Shown here: positions 30,911 through 41,812 of the stretch, piece after piece
How the letters are laid out: each line of letters starts with the position of its first letter
Numbering within the stretch: the first letter of the stretch is position 1
Origin: Pyropia haitanensis
Taxonomy: Eukaryota; Rhodophyta; Bangiophyceae; Bangiales; Bangiaceae
Length of the DNA stretch: 64,000 bases
Assembly: GCA_008729055.1 (NCBI GenBank)
Contig: SDUX01000007.1
Coordinates: forward strand, 1,536,064-1,600,063
Reading direction: 5' to 3'
The notes under the pieces: model-generated
What the model saw: only the letters and a program-made list of their open reading frames with translations
What the model was told of the DNA's origin: nothing
The model's database searches: none
Program-made: the position numbers and the translations under genes

Positions 30911-32784
30911 AGCCGACGGCGATGGACACGACGGGCGTGGCGGGATCCCCGCCGGGGGGCGGCCTTGACGCGCTGGGCGCGGCGCTCGCCCCCCCCGAGA
31001 TGCGCTACGGCCCCGCCGGCCACAAGCGCGGGTGGGTGCTGAAGAAGGGCAAGTTCCTCGACCGGGACGGCATGTTTTTCATGCACCGCAAGACGCGGCT
31101 GCTCGTCCTGGACGGCGCCAAGCTGTCGTGCTTTAAAAAGGAGGACGACGAGGCGCCCGAGTACGACATTTCGCTGCCGCACGCCAAGGTCGAGGGCGAC
31201 CGCTCGCACCTGGACATTGCCGTGTCGCTGCCGCACCGGTCCGAGACGTACCACGTGGAGGCGCCCGCCGAGTATGACGAGTGGCTGCGGCTGCTCGTGT
31301 CGGCGTCCAAGAGCTCCATCAAGGACTACTACGCGCTGGTGGCGGTGCTCGGGGAGGGGCACTTTGGGCGGGTGCTGCTCGCCAAGGACCGCCGCACGTT
31401 TGAGCGGTTCGCCGTCAAGGTGATCCGCAAGAGCCGCACCCAGACGCGGTCGCAGCTGCACATCCAGCGGGAGCTCGAGATCCTCCGGCAGGTCAACCAC
31501 CAAAACGTGGTGCGCCTGTTTGACCTGTTTGACACGGAGGAGAAGATTTACATCGTGCTCGAGTACATGCCGGGGGGGGCCCTGTTCAGCATCATTGCCG
31601 AGCACAAGACGTTTTCCGAGCAGCACGCCGCGTCGATTATGCGCGACATCCTCCACGGGCTGGCCTACCTCCACTCGCGCAACATTGTGCATCGGGATCT
31701 CAAGGTATGGGGGGGGGGGGGGGAACTGGGTGCAGCTGGCTGGCGATGCTTGGGGGCTGCTTGCCGTCCTGCCTGTGCGCTGTTTTGGTTCCGCGTTTTT
31801 GCCTGGTGTACGCGCCGCTTCTGACACGTCTGCTTTTTCTTTCGTTGATGGGGCGCCGTGGTGTCTGTTTTTTTTTTTTTTGTCTGTGCGCCCTGCTTGT
31901 CTCTCTTGTTTCCCTTGTGTCCCACCGTGCCGCGTTTGCTGCAACCTTTTTCGCGCGTTTTCCCGTTGGCGCCGACAGCCCGACAACCTGCTGTGCACGT
32001 CCAACACGTGGCCGTTCACCGTCAAGCTGGCGGACTTTGGCCTGTCCAACATCCTCCAAGACGGCGGCGACCGGCTCATGTCCAAGGTCGGCACCCCCCT
32101 CTACTGCTCGCCCGAGGTGCTCACCGCCGACTCGTATGACGAGAAGGTGGACCTGTGGGCGGCGGGCGTGCTGCTGTACGAGCTCCTCACCGGCGTGCGG
32201 CCGTTCAACTCGTCGCACACGCGGACGGTGATCAACATGATCATTGAGGGGCGCATGTCCTACCCCGACGCCCTCTGGTCGCACATCTCCCCCGAGGCGC
32301 AGCACGCGGTCAAGTGGCTGCTGACGCGGGACCCGGCGGCGCGGCCGAGCGCCGCGCAGGCGCTGACGCACCCGTGGATCGCGGGCACCTGCGGCGGCTC
32401 CATGGCCGAGACGCCCATCAAGAATGACCTGTCGAGCCTCCGCAACAGCCGCGGCGTGCCGCCGATGAGCGCCGTCGCTGGCGGTCACGGGGGGGGGCCG
32501 TCGGCCGCGCCGTCGGGCGTTGGCGGCGGCGCCGGCGGCGGCGGCGGGCCGTATGGGTATGGCGACCCGCAGCTGCACGCGCAGGCGGCGGCGGCGGCGA
32601 TGGCCACCGCGCAGGCCCAGTACGCGGCGGCGGCGCAGGCGCAGCACGCAGCGGCGATGCAGCAGGCGTCGCAACAACACGCGACGGCGGAGCAGCACGC
32701 GGCGGCGGCGGCGGCGGCGGCCGCCGCCGCGGGGGGTACCCGCTGCCGCCGCCGCAGCTGCCGCAGATGCGGCCGCCCCCGTAG
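30610..32784 (+). CDS. PH-domain serine/threonine protein kinase (CAMK-like)
   Basis: Exon 1 (30610-31704) and exon 2 (from 31979) join in phase 0 inside the catalytic loop, HRDLK|PDNLL. After a Gly/Ala-rich N-terminus there is a pleckstrin homology domain (KRGWVLKKGKFLDRDGMFFM ... YHVEAPAEYDEWLRLLVSAS, about residues 138-233). The kinase domain follows: Gly loop LGEGHFGRVLLAK, Lys in FAVKVIRKS, Glu in IQRELEIL, HRDLKPDN, Mg loop LADFGLSN, activation segment VGTPLYCSPEV and DLWAAGVLLYELLTG. All catalytic residues are present. The FGLSN and YCSPEV forms resemble CAMK/SNF1-type kinases; PH plus kinase recalls PKD or AKT, but no C1 or hydrophobic motif is seen. A Gln/Ala-rich tail follows. The frame most likely shifts at the G6 run 32731-32736 to end GGYPLPPPQLPQMRPPP, stop 32784. 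The start is uncertain: ATGs at 30610, 30788 and 30922 are all in frame. Confidence 0.87.
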
Positions 32785-33603
32785 GCGTCGCGCGCGCGGC
32801 GTGGGCGGCGTCGGCGCCGCTGGCTGGGGGGGGGGGGGGGTGGTGGGGTGTTGGTGTGGCCGAGGACGGCGCGTGGTGGCCGGGGGCCGGCGGCGGGTGC
32901 CGCGGCGGTTGGTGGCGGTACTCTTTTGTCTAGACGGGTGTGCGCGTGCGTGGGTGCTGGTCATTATTTTTTTTTTGTTCTCCTCTGTTTTTTTGTTTTT
33001 TTTGTGTTTTGGTTGGCCCCGCTGCGCACAACTGGCCGCTGCCGTTACTTATTCGTGTGTTTTTTCTTGTCGTGCGCCGTCCCCGTCACTGATGGCGTCG
33101 CCGTCAATATCACTGCGCGGCAGCGACGGGTCTGTGGCGTGGCCCAGGCGCCTCGCGTGGCTCGGCGGACGCGCTCGTGCGTCTGTCTCCCTGCAGACGT
33201 GCGGCTGGCCCGCGGCAACCCCCCGCGCCGCTGTGGCGGCCGCGGCGACCGCCGCCGCCGCCCAATTCCAATTGGCTCGGCCGGTGGCCGCGGCCGGCGC
33301 CCGACGGTGGCCGCGGATCCCCCGCTCGGCCGGCGGGCGTCGAAACGCCGGGCGGGCCGCCGCGACGCACCCGCGCGAGCCCCACTGCCGTCGGCGGGCC
33401 ATGCCGGCGGCGGGGGCGGACCCGGCCCGTCCAGGACGCGCGCGGCGAGCGGCGGCGGGCCGGCGGCCTCCACCAGGGGGACCCCGCTTGGCCGCGGCGG
33501 CCGGCGGTCCCCGTCTGCCGCGGGGGCCCCCCCCCCCGGCCCGTGGCCGCCTTCCACGCGCTGCCCCGCGCCACCCGGTGGGTAGCTATCCTCCACGCCT
33601 GCG
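32785..33603. other. 3' flank of the kinase gene, T-rich, then unresolved GC-rich DNA
   Basis: T-rich tracts occur at 32968-33004 and 33059-33066, on the coding strand of the kinase, as after several other stops in this window. From 33100 to 33600 no protein is recognised. Confidence 0.45.
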
Positions 33604-34808
33604 CAGTGGGCTTTGTTGCGGGATCCTCTTCAAGCGCTTATCAAAAGCAGAACCTTGCAGAAATCACGATCCAGGGCGATCATGAAGTGCCCTAGAGACC
33701 CCGTAGAGGCCGATTTCTTGAAGAAAACGTGATCAACCTTGAAGTCACTATGAACACCTGCTCGGACATGGGGTTGCAATACACCACAAGGTGCGTCTCA
33801 GTGCGGGCTACACAGTGATGTACTGAACGATGATGTCCACGCAGGTCTTGACCCATTATTCAAGGTTTATCAAGCTTTCTTCAAGTGCTAATGCACACAG
33901 CTCTCGCGCCGTATTAAGCGTGATCACGCTCTCCTAATAGAAGTACAGCATCGACAAGAGCTTGTAGCCCCCGTTTCACCTGAAAAGTCCCATGTTTCTT
34001 GGATTGTATCCCGGCATTTATGCAGCTCGCCGGAGTTGATCACGTGAGGCGCACGCCGTATCTCGGCGGCCTGCAGATCTTGCTGAGAGTTTTTTTTTCA
34101 ATTACGCGGTACAGTACGCTCCCAACCGTCGGCTTGCTTCTCTCCGCCGACACTGACAGGCACCCGAAGCACTTGCGCCGAGACTCGCGGCAGTAATAGA
34201 CGACAGAGGCCAAAACCAGCCGTGGGCGCCATTGCCGACCGGTCGCTGCCGCGGCCACGGCCGCCGCCGCGGCCGCCGTCGCGGCCCGATGCGAACTAGT
34301 GCCGGCGGGCGGCCGGGGGGACGGGAGGGCGGGAACGTGGACGTCGGCGGCAGTGGCAGCTGGCGCCGCCAGCGCGGCGCCCCCCGCAACTGCAGCCGCT
34401 GCCGCTGCAGTCGCTGCCGCAGCCTCTGTGGTCACTAAAGCCTCATGCCCGCGATGCGGTGGTAGTACGCCAGTGTTACCATGCATCTCTGTGGTGTCAT
34501 CAGCCGGGCCATGGAGATGGATTGTCGGCCGCTCAGGGATGGCCGTCGTGGTCCCCGCGAGGACTGTGATGGAGAGTTACCGAAACTTGACAGCCAATTG
34601 GATGCTCCTTAGTAGGGAACCCATCACCTCCCTTCAATATACTTTACCGTATTTGTCAACCTTTTAAGTGTGAGGATCGGCCTCTAATCCACTCAGTTGG
34701 GGCGGCGGCCGCCGCGGCGCGTGCGACCACTTCAAGGAAAATCAAGGTTTGTTCAAGCCCTTCCGGCTTGAAGAGCGCAGAGCGTGGATCCCGGTTTTAG
34801 GCCCACTG
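33604..34808. mobile_element. Putative non-autonomous TIR element, family B (1,205 bp)
   Basis: The left end CAGTGGGCTT...CGGGATCC and the inverse complement of the right end, CAGTGGGCCT...CGGGATCC, share 10-base outer and 8-base inner blocks at the same spacing; a further TCTTCAAGC is shared slightly inside. The body is clearly more AT-rich than its surroundings. A CAGT start recalls Tc1/mariner ends, but no TA duplication flanks it and no transposase is visible. A TGC lies at both sides but one base out of register. Confidence 0.6.
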
Positions 34809-35205
34809 TGCTGGGTGGGTGGGTAGCAGCGCCACTGTCGTCCCGGCTCGCGGGAGCCGCGGCAGCGTCGGGCCGCGCCGTCGCCCCGCGCCGCCGCCGT
34901 CGCGCCCTGGGCAGGTGTCTCGCGCGGCAGGCGCGTCCGCATTGACGTTGCTCCCGCCGTGGCGGCCCGCCGTTGCCGTCGACGGCGGCCGCGCCAGGCG
35001 CTGGGCTCCCGCTCCGCCCCTACACGACCCCCAGCCGCTCGTCCCCCCCCCCCCACGTACGGGTCCCCCTCTATCGCCCTCGGACTTGCCACCCGCCTCG
35101 GCTACGTCCCGCTCCCCCCCTACACCACCACCGTACGCCACCTGCCCCCCCCCCTCCCCCCCCCCCCCCCCGCCCCCCCCTCTCCTCCCCCCCCCTCCCG
35201 ACACC

Positions 35206-38071
35206 ATGGGCCGCCGCCCCTCCCCCCCCGCCCGCACCGGCCAACGGCCGGCGGCCGCCCCGCCGGCGGCCGCGGCGTTTGTGCCGCCGCCGCTGGCGGG
35301 CGTGTGCGGCCGCCGCCGCGCCGCGGCGGTGCCGGCGCTCGGCCGCCCGCCGCCGCCGGCGGTGGCCACGACGGCCGGCGGTGGCGGTGGCGGCGGTCGC
35401 CGCCGCCGCCGCTGCCGGCCGGGGGGGGGGTGGGGGGGGTGGCCATGGCCGCCGCCGCCACGGGCAGCGGCGGCCGCCCCGAGGCGGCGGCCGCCGACGG
35501 CGGCGGCGGCGGCGGCGACGGCGGCGACGGCAACGGCGACGGCGGCGGCAACGGCAACGGCAACGGCAACGGCGACGGCGACGGCGGCGCGGCGATGGCG
35601 ACGGGGCGGGTGGCGGCGGCGGACCTGCACGGCCGCGTTGCGCACCTGCTGCGGTCGCCCGTCCGGGCGGTGCGGGCCGCGGTGCGGGCGGCGGTGGCGC
35701 TCGAGCGGCAGACGCGGCCAGGTAGGTGGTGGCGGGGTGGGGCGGCGCCGCGGCCGTGGCGGAGGGGGCGCCCCGGGAGGGGTGCGGCGCGGCGGTGTTG
35801 GTGAGCGCGATGGCGGGTGGGGGGGGGTGGCGAGGGGGGGGGGTGCGGGGGGGGGGGGGGGTGGCGGGGGGCAATGGGCGAGGGCTGGGGGAGGGGGGGG
35901 GGGGGGTTGGAGTCCCGGCGGGAGTACCACGCCGTGTCCTGTCGGCCATGTTGCTGGCTCAGGCGGCCGTCGTGGAGGGAACTCCCACTGACGCCCGCGT
36001 GTGTCTGACGGTGGTGTATGTGTTGGTGGTGTGCCGGGGGGGCGGGGGGGGTGGGCGTCGGCGCCGGTATCTGCCGGGCGGCTGTGGCGGCGGCGGCGGC
36101 GGTGGTGGCGACGGCGGTGGCGGCGGCGGCGGCGGCGGCGCAGGCCAGGTGCCCGGCAGCGAGGAGCGGATGCGGCGGCGGTTTGAGGAGCTCCCCGCGA
36201 GCGCCCGCAACGAGGCGCAGATGCTCGGCCGCCTGACGCCGGGGTGTGAGGGCACCCACGGGGTGTTTCCAAAGGTGTGGTGGCGGCCGTGGTGGATGGG
36301 GAAGAGGAAGGGGGGGGGGGGGGGGGGGGGGGGGGGGGTGGGGGGCGGAGCGTACGCCGTCGCGGGGTGGGACGACGGGAGGTGCGGGGGGGGGGGTTTG
36401 CTGCGCTGCGGGGGTGGTGGCTGCCAGCGCTGCGGCCGCGCGTGCGTGAGGGGGGGGCACGTGCCGTCGGCAGGCGGGACGTGCCGCAGCAGCCGACGGG
36501 GGCGGCCCGTGTGGGGCGTCCGCATCCGTGTCGGCGGCGGGCGGAAAGGTGCCGAGCACAGGTGAGAGCGGCGGACGGCGCGGACGGCGCATGGCGGTGG
36601 CGCGCGGAGCCGGTTCCCCGTGGACGTGGCGCTGCCATAGAGCGACGTACTGACTGTCTGTTGGGGTGCCCCGCGTGGTGGTCTCTCCCACCGCGCCCAA
36701 CCTCTTTCCACGCCCCCGCCCTTGCCGTGGTCCCCCTGTGCCGCCTCGCAGTGCAACTTTGCGTGTACGCCCTGCTACCACAACGCGGACGCGAACAAGG
36801 TGCGCGTCGACGGCGCGCACACGGTGACGGAGGTGGCGCGGCAGCTGTCGACGCTCGCCGACCTGCGGGGCCCCCACGGCCACTGCCAGCTGATTGGCGG
36901 GGAGGTGTCGCTGCTGCCGCCCGAGGACCACGCGGCGGCGCTCGAGGTGATGCGCTTCTACGGCCGCCTCACGCCCATGTCGTTTACGCACGGGGACTTT
37001 GACTATGACTACCTGACGCGCCTCGCCCTGCACCCAGACGGCAGCCGCCGCTTTGACCGCCTCGACTTTGCCGTCCACTTTGACTCGTACATGGTCGGCC
37101 GCCGCGGCGCCCGCCGGGTGACGTGCGAGGCGGACCTCCACCCCGCCCGCGCGCGGTTCATGGACATGATGAAGCGGCTGCGGCGGGAGCACGGGGTGGA
37201 CTTTTACGTGGCGCACAACATGACCGTCCAGCCGGGCAACGTGCGGCAGGTGGCGGAGGTGGTGCGGGCGGCCAAGACGATGGGCTTTCGGATGCTGTCG
37301 TTCCAGCCCGCCGCGTACGTGGGCGACGAGCGCCGCTGGGCGGCGGCGGGCTCCTCGTCCGACTACCGCCTGCTGTCGGCCGACGACGGGGCGGGGGTGT
37401 GGGCCGAGGTGGAGGCGGGCGCGGGGACGGGCCTGCCGTACCAGCTGTTCAAGATGGGCGACGTCCGGTGCAACCGCACGTGCTTCGGCGCGCTCGTCGG
37501 GCGGGCCGACGACCCCGACTGCCCGTACGTGCCATTCTTTCTCGACTCGTCTGCGGCCGACGCGGCGCTGCGGGACCTGCTGCTCGCGCACCTCGGCACG
37601 ATTGTCATGCCGCCGGGTGCGCTCGCCATCAAACTTTTCCGGCTGCTCGCCCGCCGCCCGCGGGTGCTCGCCGCCGCCCTCGGCTGGGCGCGGCGGTGGG
37701 TGGCGCGCGCGGGCGGCCTCGGCCGCGTCCTCCGCCACCCGCCGCGGGTGCTGACGCTTGTCATGCACCGCTTCATGCACGCCGACGACGTGACCGCCGC
37801 GTGGGCGCTGATGGAGGCGGGCGTCACGCACGAGGACGCTGCCGCGGTCGCGGCGGGCGGCCGGGTGGCCGAGACGATCGAGCGCCTCGGCGCGTGCTCG
37901 TACGCCATGGCCCACCCGGCCGACCGGCGGACCGTGCCGGCGTGCGTGCAGCACTCGGTGCTGGACGCGGGGGAGAACGCGGCGCTCGCCGACCTGCTGC
38001 CGCTCAAGGGGGTGGCCGTGCCGGCCGCGGCGGTGGCGCCGCCATCCGTCGGCGTGCCGCCGGCGGTGTGA
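35206..38071 (+). CDS. Radical SAM enzyme of unknown substrate, four exons, N-terminal leader
   Basis: The last exon (36752-38071) begins exactly with CNFACTPCYHNADANKV, a CX3CX2C [4Fe-4S] site of radical SAM enzymes, then QLIGGEVSLLP (the SAM-binding GGE), FTHGDFDYDYLTRL, LDFAVHFDSYMVGRRG, DFYVAHNMTVQP, MLSFQPAAYVGD and a later Cys pair DVRCNRTCFG that could hold an auxiliary cluster or close the active site. Earlier exons are 35206-35721 (Arg/Ala/Pro-rich leader, possibly a transit peptide, ending LERQTRP), 36144-36274 (EERMRRRFEELPASARNEAQ to GVFPK) and 36428-36561 (RCGRACVRGG ... RPVWGVRIRVGGGRKGAEH). Exons 1-2 and 2-3 fit in phase; exon 3 to 4 is out by one base. Frame changes at the G runs 35419-35441 and possibly 36449-36456 are needed. 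The reaction cannot be named. Confidence 0.75.
36304..36339 (+). repeat. Near-pure G run of about 35 bases in an intron of the radical SAM gene
   Basis: A run of G broken by a single T lies in the intron between exons 2 and 3. It is one of the longest in the window. Confidence 0.85.
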
Positions 38072-38817
38072 GCGGGGGGTCCCGCCAGGGGGGCGGCCGT
38101 GGCCCCCGGGTTGGGGCGAGCTGCTGTCCCAGCCCTACTTTTTTGGGTCTTTTTTTTGTTCTCTTATTTCTTCGACACGCCGCCCATGGTTCGTGCGGGG
38201 TCTCCCGTGGGTGGTCGGCCCAGCAGACTCTGGCGCACCTGCTGGGCACGCGTCGGCGTCCCCTGCGGCGGTGCGAGGTCGCGCCACGCGCGTCTGCGTG
38301 GCCCAAGCGTTCCCCCCGTACCTCCCGCTTTCTGAAAGAGCCAGCACGGCTCGCCCAGCACTCCTCCTGTCGCCACCCCCGCGGCGTTCCCCCTTTGTGA
38401 TACCGCTGCCGTCAGCATGCCCCTAAGCTTCCTGCTTGGCAAGCCCACAGAATAGACCCCCTCGGACGAGCCGTTGCAAGGAGCACAACAGCGGCTTGAC
38501 GGCGGCGGGCACGACCGCCTTCAGCGGCTGGTCATGGGGACTGGCTGCCTGTCGCACCTGCGGCCGCACCACCGTGACGGCGCGTCGCGGCCGCCCGCCT
38601 AATGTGGTGCTGCCCCCCTGCGGGCCACTACCAGGTCGCCTCCACAGACGACCTGGTCCCGGTGCTGCCTGCCGCCGCCAGGCGGGCAGGGGGGTGGTGC
38701 CGGTCCCCCTCGCGGCTGGCCGGGTCCATCCCCACGATTCGGTAGCGATACACAGAGAGAAAAAAACGACGACATAAATAAGAAAAACCTACCCTCCCCT
38801 CGCTCGCGGCCCGCCCC
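38072..38817. other. Convergent 3' region between radical SAM and cyclin-like genes
   Basis: T tracts on the plus strand (38139-38170) follow the radical SAM stop, and A-rich tracts (38755-38787), T-rich on the minus strand, follow the cyclin-like stop. No gene or repeat is recognised between them. Confidence 0.5.
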
Positions 38818-39422
38818 TCACACCGCCCGCCCCCAGTGCCACAGCAGCAGCCAGGTGGCGGCCTCGAGCTCCGCCGCCTCGACCACCACCCCCCGCCCGC
38901 CCAGGCGCGTCACGAGCGCCGCCTCGAGCGCCGCGGCGGCGCCCACATCCGCCACGCCCAGCGCCGGCACCGCCGCCACCGCCGCCGCCGGCAGCGGCGG
39001 CACGCCCGGCGAGCGGCGCGCCGCCAGCAGCGCCGCGGCGAGCAGCCGGCCCGCCGTGTGCGGGCTCAACACCGCCGCGACCGGGTCGAGCCCCTGGAAC
39101 CGGTGCAGCAGCGCAACGGCCGTGACGAGCGTCGCGGGCGGCAGCACGCCGCCGGGGGCGGCGGCGGCCAGCTCGGCCAGCACCGCCCGCACGTCGGGCG
39201 TGCCGCTGGGCGTCACCGCACACGGGGTGCGGCCGACAAACGGCGACGCGTCGGCGGCGGCGAGCAGCGGCACCGCCGTTGCGGGCGCGCCCGCCACCAG
39301 CAGCGGGTAGACCGTCACCCGCTCGGCGGCGCGGCGCGCCACCGCCGACGCGGTCGCGGCGGTGGTTTCCGCCGCCGCCGCGGCGGCGGCGGCGGCGGCT
39401 GCCGCGGTCGGCGGCACGCCGC

Positions 39423-39455
<33 letters not shown>

Positions 39456-40264
39456 TGCCCGCCCACGCGACCGCGCCGCCCGCCGCGGCCGCCGTTGCCG
39501 CCGCCGCGTCCGCGTCGGCGGCGGCGGCGGCGGCGGCGTGGCGCCAGCGCACCGCCACCGCCGCCGCGGCGGCAGCGTCGGTGGTGGCGGCCCGCCACGA
39601 GCGGCCCGCCACGGCGGCGGCGGTGGTGGTGGCGGGCGGCCACAGCGGGTCGGGAAAGTTGGGGGTGGGCGCGGTGAGGGCGGCCGCGACGACCGCCGCC
39701 ATGTCCGTGCCGGGCGGGAAGGTGAGGGGTGGGGGGGGGGGGGGGGGCGGCCGGGTGTGTGGGTGGGGGGGGGGGTCGGCAGCTGCGGCGCCAGCGGCGC
39801 GCTGTCCACCGTTGCCATGGTCGGCAGCGGAAGGGGTGCCGCGTCGTGAGGGGGAGACGCGTGGGGGCGGCCGGCGGGAAATGGCGGGGGGGCGGTCGCG
39901 CCGGCACCCGCCGCCGCCAGGGGCACCCCAAAACCCGCGCCGGGCGTCGGCGGCGCGTCCGCCGCGGCCGGCGCTGCGGCCGCCGCCGCTCGGCCGGCCG
40001 CCACGCCAGCCGCCGCGCCCGTCCCGGCCGCGGCACCCGCCGCCGCGGCACCCGCCGCCGTCCCCGCCGCCGCCGCCGCCGCCGCCGCCGCGCCGGCCAG
40101 CCGGCCGTGGCCGCCGCCGAGCGGCAGCAGCAGCGGCTCCCACTGGTGGTGATCCCGTGCCACCGCCCCAAACGCGGGCCACAGCTGCGCGGCCGCGTCG
40201 GCGGCCGGCGGCGGCGCCGCCGCTCGAGGCGGCGGCAGCGGTGGCAGCAGCGGCAGCGGCGGCG

Positions 40265-40316
<52 letters not shown>

Positions 40317-41027
40317 TGCCGCCGCAGCCGCGGCCGCCGGCGGTGGCCACCGCATTGCCGGCAGCGGCGCCACGGCGGGCGGCAGCGCCGCCGCTGCCAA
40401 CGTGGTCGCGGGGGCGTCCGCGCCGGCCGTGGCGGCCGGCCGCCCCCGCGCGTCGGCAGCAACGGGGGAGCGCTCCCCCGCCGCGGATGGCGCGCCGCCG
40501 CCGACCGCGGCGGCGGCGGCGGTGGTGACCGCAGCGGCGGGCGCGGCGGGCGTTGCCGCCGGCGGGGGGGCGCCGCCGCCGGCCACAATCGCAGCGGCGG
40601 CGGGCGTGGCGCCCGCAACGGGAGGTGGCAGGGGCGACGCGGCCCGCGGCAGCGGAGCGGGTGGGGGTCGCTCGGCCGCGGCCACCGCCGCGGCCGCGGC
40701 TGGCGGCGACGACACCGACGCGGGGGCGGCGGGCGGGACGGGGCCGCCGCGGCCATCGCCTTGGGCGGTGGGCGCCGACCCGTCGGGCGCGCGGGACAGC
40801 ACCGGCACCGACGGCGGCGGCGGCTGTGGTGACGGCGGCAATGACGGTGGCGGCCGCTGCGGACCGCCCCGGCGGTCCGCAGACGCGGGTGACCTCGTGC
40901 CAGACCCACCCGCCACCGACGCGGCCGTCGATGACGACGCCGCGCCGGCAGCGTCACGCCGGCCGCCACGCGGCGGGGGTGGCCCTTGCCGCTCGTGGCG
41001 TCCCCCGCCGGCCGCCGCTGCCAGTGA

Positions 41028-41083
<56 letters not shown>

Positions 41084-41211
41084 GTGGTGGTGGTGGTGGT
41101 GGCGGCGACGGGCTGCTGCTGCTCCCGCCGCTGCGCTTCCGTCGGCTGCCGCGGCGGCTGTCGACCTGCCGCGGCCGTGGTGGCGGCAGCCGCAGCGGCG
41201 TGCCGCCGCCG

Positions 41212-41249
<38 letters not shown>

Positions 41250-41774
41250 GCGCCGTGACGGCCGACGGCCGGCCGCGGCGGCCGCCGACGCGGCCGACGC
41301 GGCCGACGCGGCCGCCGCCAACGTCGACGTCGACGACGTGGCGCCGCCGTCGCGGCGGCCGTCGCGCGCGGCGGCGGCGTGTTTGCCAATGCGCCGCTCG
41401 CCGGTCGCCGCGGCCCGATCCGACGGCAGCGGCGACGGCGGCGGTGGCGACGACGCGGCGCCGCCGCCGCCACTCTCCTGGGGGGGGTCGGCCGCCCGCG
41501 GCGGCCGCCACGGGGCGGCGGGGGCAGCCGCAGCGGCGGCTCGGCCTGGTCCGCCTCCCGGCCGCCGTGGCCTCGCCGCGCGGTCGCGGCGGTGCTGCTG
41601 CTGCTGCTATTCCCGCCACGCGGGGTGGCGTCGCGGCTGGTGGCCGCGGCGGCGGCGGCGCCACGCCGCTCGCCGCCCGCGTCGTGCCGTCCGCTGGGCG
41701 CCGTGCCGCTGGGCGCCGTGCGGGGCGCGCTGTCGGGGTCGGCCGCGCCGCCCGTGGCATCAGCGGCAGAAGCA

Positions 41775-41812
<38 letters not shown>

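Noticed and set aside
35120..37954. 944-codon minus-strand open frame
   Set aside because: It is the complement of the radical SAM gene, whose plus-strand frame has conserved motifs. The minus frame is an Arg/His/Val-rich shadow.
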